A stretch of 49,724 nt of DNA, taken from the NCBI GenBank assembly GCA_902523095.1, contig CABYYE010000006.1:1-49724 (forward strand), given 5' to 3'. Positions 47,730-49,724 of this stretch are shown piece by piece; the stretch's first letter is position 1; the number at the start of each line of letters is the position of its first letter. The notes beneath the pieces were generated by a model. The model did no database searches. It had not been told where the DNA came from and worked only from the letters and a program-made list of their open reading frames with translations. Both the position numbers and the translations under genes were made by a program. Origin of the DNA: an uncultured Pelagibacteraceae bacterium. GTDB taxonomy: Bacteria; Pseudomonadota; Alphaproteobacteria; Pelagibacterales; Pelagibacteraceae.

Positions 47730-49724
47730 CAGAAATTATTGTACCATTGATTATGTATTTTATATAGTTCTTTAATATCAATTTTTAACTCATCTTTAAT
47801 TTCAAAATATTTTTTTTGAGTCAAACCCATATTTTCAAAAAAGATGTTATTATTCTTCAATATTTTTTCAACATTATCTAAATTCTTTTTATCTATTTCT
47901 AAGATATATCTTCCTTGATCTTCACCAAAAAAATAACTAATTAGATTTGTTAATTTTTTTGGCTTTTCAATTTTTACACCAATATTTGTCTCAATTGACA
48001 TTTCTGCTAAAGCAACTATCAAGCCACCATTTGAGATGTCATGGACTGATTCCACTAAGTTTGAATTGATTAGTTTTAGCACATTCTCTCCATTATTTTT
48101 CTCATTAGCTAAATTTACTTCTGGTGGCTTACCTGTTTGGATTGAATATATTTCTTCTAAAAAAACACTTTGATCTAAATGTCCAAAAGTTTTACCTACA
48201 ATATATATGTGATTATTTTCTTTTTTAAACCTATGATTTATTGGTTTTGAGATATTGGATAACAAACCTACACCTCCAATCACAGGTGTAGGTGCTATAT
48301 TTTTTTTATTAGTTCCATTGTAAAAAGAAACGTTTCCAGAAACTACTGGAAAATTTAAAAATTCGCATGCTTCTTTAATGCCCAAAACGCATTCAGCGAA
48401 TTGTCCCATGATCTCAGGATTTTCTGGGTTACCAAAATTTAAACAATTTGTGATAGCTAATGGTTTAGCTCCAACAGAAATAAGATTTCTCCAATTTTCA
48501 CAAACTATTTGTTTACCACCTGTAACAGGATGTGCTTCACAATAATTTGCGGATGAGTCCACAGTAACAGCAATAGCTTTATTTTTACCATGAATTTTTA
48601 TTATTGCTGCATCAGATCCAGATTTTTGAATAGTATCACACATGACCATTTGATCGTATTGATCTGTAACCCATTTTTTATTTGAGTGGTTTGCAGAAGA
48701 TAGTATCTTAATAAGCGCTTCTTCTAATTTAATTTTTTTTAAACTTTTTAAATTAATTTTTTCTTTTGAATTTTTAATTTTATTCCATTTTCTATCATAC
48801 TCTGGAGCTTTGGAGGCTAAAGCGCTGATAGGTATTTCTCCTTGAACAATACTATTATATTTTAATACTAATTTGTTAGTATTTGTTGTTTTTCCAATTA
48901 CCACAAAATCTAAATCCCATTTTTCAAATATCTTTTTTGCATAATCTTCTTTTTCATCTTCTAAAATTATTAACATTCTCTCTTGACTTTCAGAAAGCAT
49001 CATTTCATAAGGAGTCATATTATCTTCTCTACAAGGGACTTTATCTAAATTAAGTTCAATACCTAGTTCACCCTTAGAAGCCATTTCAACACTTGAAGAT
49101 GTTAAACCAGCAGCTCCCATATCTTGAATTGAAATAATAGAGTTGTCTTTCATGAGCTCTAAACAGGCTTCCATTAATAATTTTTCTGTAAAAGGATCTC
49201 CAACTTGAACAGTAGGTTTTTTCTCTTCAGAATTTTCATCAAATTCTGCTGATGCCATAGAGGCACCATGTATTCCATCCCTACCAGTCTTAGATCCAAC
49301 ATAAACAACTGATTTGCCTAAGCCTTTAGCTTTCGAATAGAATATTTTATCCTTGTCAGCATGACCAACTGCCATTGCATTAACTAAAATATTTTCGTTG
49401 TAAGTGTTATTAAATTTAGTTTCCCCAGCAACGGTTGGTATACCAATACAATTACCATACCCACCAATACCTGAAACAACTCCATTTAGTAAACTTTTTG
49501 TTTTATGATGATTAGGTGAACCAAAATGTATTGAATTTAATAATGCTATAGGTCTAGCTCCCATTGTAAAAACATCTCTCAATATACCTCCAACACCTGT
49601 AGCAGCTCCTTGGTAAGGTTCAATAAAAGAAGGGTGATTGTGACTTTCAATTTTAAAAATTATAGCATCATTATCTCCTATATCTATCACACCAGCATTT
49701 TCGCCTGGTCCTTGTATAACTTGG
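47729..49724 (-). CDS. purL: Phosphoribosylformylglycinamidine synthase subunit PurL, 5' end outside window
   Basis: A partial gene: the frame stays open through the right edge, where the upstream codons read [17 protein letters not shown]. The visible 664 codons hold [17 protein letters not shown] (catalytic His), [36 protein letters not shown] and [11 protein letters not shown], typical of the second half-repeats of PurL. It catalyses the fourth step of purine synthesis with PurS and PurQ. Its stop overlaps the bolA start by one base. Confidence 0.96.
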   Translation of the reverse strand, partial: QVIQGPGENAGVIDIGDNDAIIFKIESHNHPSFIEPYQGAATGVGGILRDVFTMGARPIALLNSIHFGSPNHHKTKSLLNGVVSGIGGYGNCIGIPTVAGETKFNNTYNENILVNAMAVGHADKDKIFYSKAKGLGKSVVYVGSKTGRDGIHGASMASAEFDENSEEKKPTVQVGDPFTEKLLMEACLELMKDNSIISIQDMGAAGLTSSSVEMASKGELGIELNLDKVPCREDNMTPYEMMLSESQERMLIILEDEKEDYAKKIFEKWDLDFVVIGKTTNTNKLVLKYNSIVQGEIPISALASKAPEYDRKWNKIKNSKEKINLKSLKKIKLEEALIKILSSANHSNKKWVTDQYDQMVMCDTIQKSGSDAAIIKIHGKNKAIAVTVDSSANYCEAHPVTGGKQIVCENWRNLISVGAKPLAITNCLNFGNPENPEIMGQFAECVLGIKEACEFLNFPVVSGNVSFYNGTNKKNIAPTPVIGGVGLLSNISKPINHRFKKENNHIYIVGKTFGHLDQSVFLEEIYSIQTGKPPEVNLANEKNNGENVLKLINSNLVESVHDISNGGLIVALAEMSIETNIGVKIEKPKKLTNLISYFFGEDQGRYILEIDKKNLDNVEKILKNNNIFFENMGLTQKKYFEIKDELKIDIKELYKIHNQWYNNF

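Overview
The window looks like a chromosomal piece of a streamlined marine alphaproteobacterium of the SAR11 / Candidatus Pelagibacter type. The basis is strong A+T bias with Lys/Asn/Ile-rich proteins, almost no intergenic space (no gene-free gap reaches 300 bases), many ATGA/TAATG gene overlaps, and a gene repertoire familiar from SAR11: taurine uptake, a PotABCD-type transporter, prpBC, and purL-bolA-grxD. No IS element, CRISPR array or phage gene was seen.

Layout. (1) 1-3752, taurine module: tauB (partial) and tauA on the minus strand, diverging from a class III aminotransferase (probable taurine:pyruvate) and alanine dehydrogenase. The divergent spacer holds two candidate operators and a fossil of an FAD-dependent oxidoreductase. 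(2) 3753-4123, a boundary zone with one small membrane protein and two short minus-strand coding-like remnants. (3) 4124-22946, a surface-polysaccharide island. It contains glycosyltransferases (GT4-, GT9-, GT61-, GT2- and DUF4422-type), a GDP-sugar operon (gmd, a ColD-like 3-dehydratase with His in place of the catalytic Lys, a C-methyltransferase, DUF6165), a perosamine-synthase-like aminotransferase, a complete dTDP-rhamnose set (rmlBADC), an FkbM methyltransferase and a tRNA-Met(CAT). It also carries an unusual cassette of DUF4956 membrane protein, secreted CotH-like/beta-helix protein and VTC-domain protein. (4) 22943-30120, apt and mtnP (methylthioadenosine salvage), an ectoine-hydrolase-like M24 protein, and a potA, potD, potB, potC transporter. 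(5) 30121-35485, minus-strand run: gph, a LysE exporter, prpB, prpC, a 59-residue membrane protein, argE and an anchored cyclophilin. (6) 35556-44567, plus-strand housekeeping run: stand-alone GlmU acetyltransferase domain, glmS, class II DAHP synthase, nadE, cysS, cimA, trmJ, rpsD. (7) 44616-46922, a small accessory patch with a GT-C membrane glycosyltransferase and a second FkbM methyltransferase. (8) 46919-49724, a minus-strand chain of a small membrane protein, grxD, bolA and purL (cut by the window edge).

How it fits together. Taurine is bound by TauA; Tpa and Ald would deaminate it and recycle pyruvate. The island would make two activated deoxysugar families, one GDP-linked from GDP-mannose and one dTDP-linked, and attach them to a surface glycan. 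glmS and the GlmU domain feed UDP-GlcNAc precursors. Only two convincing intrinsic terminators were found, and each lies just after the binding-protein gene inside an ABC transporter operon. All six convergent gene pairs touch, overlap or lie within 4 nt.

All functional assignments rest on motif and family recognition by eye; no database search was run.
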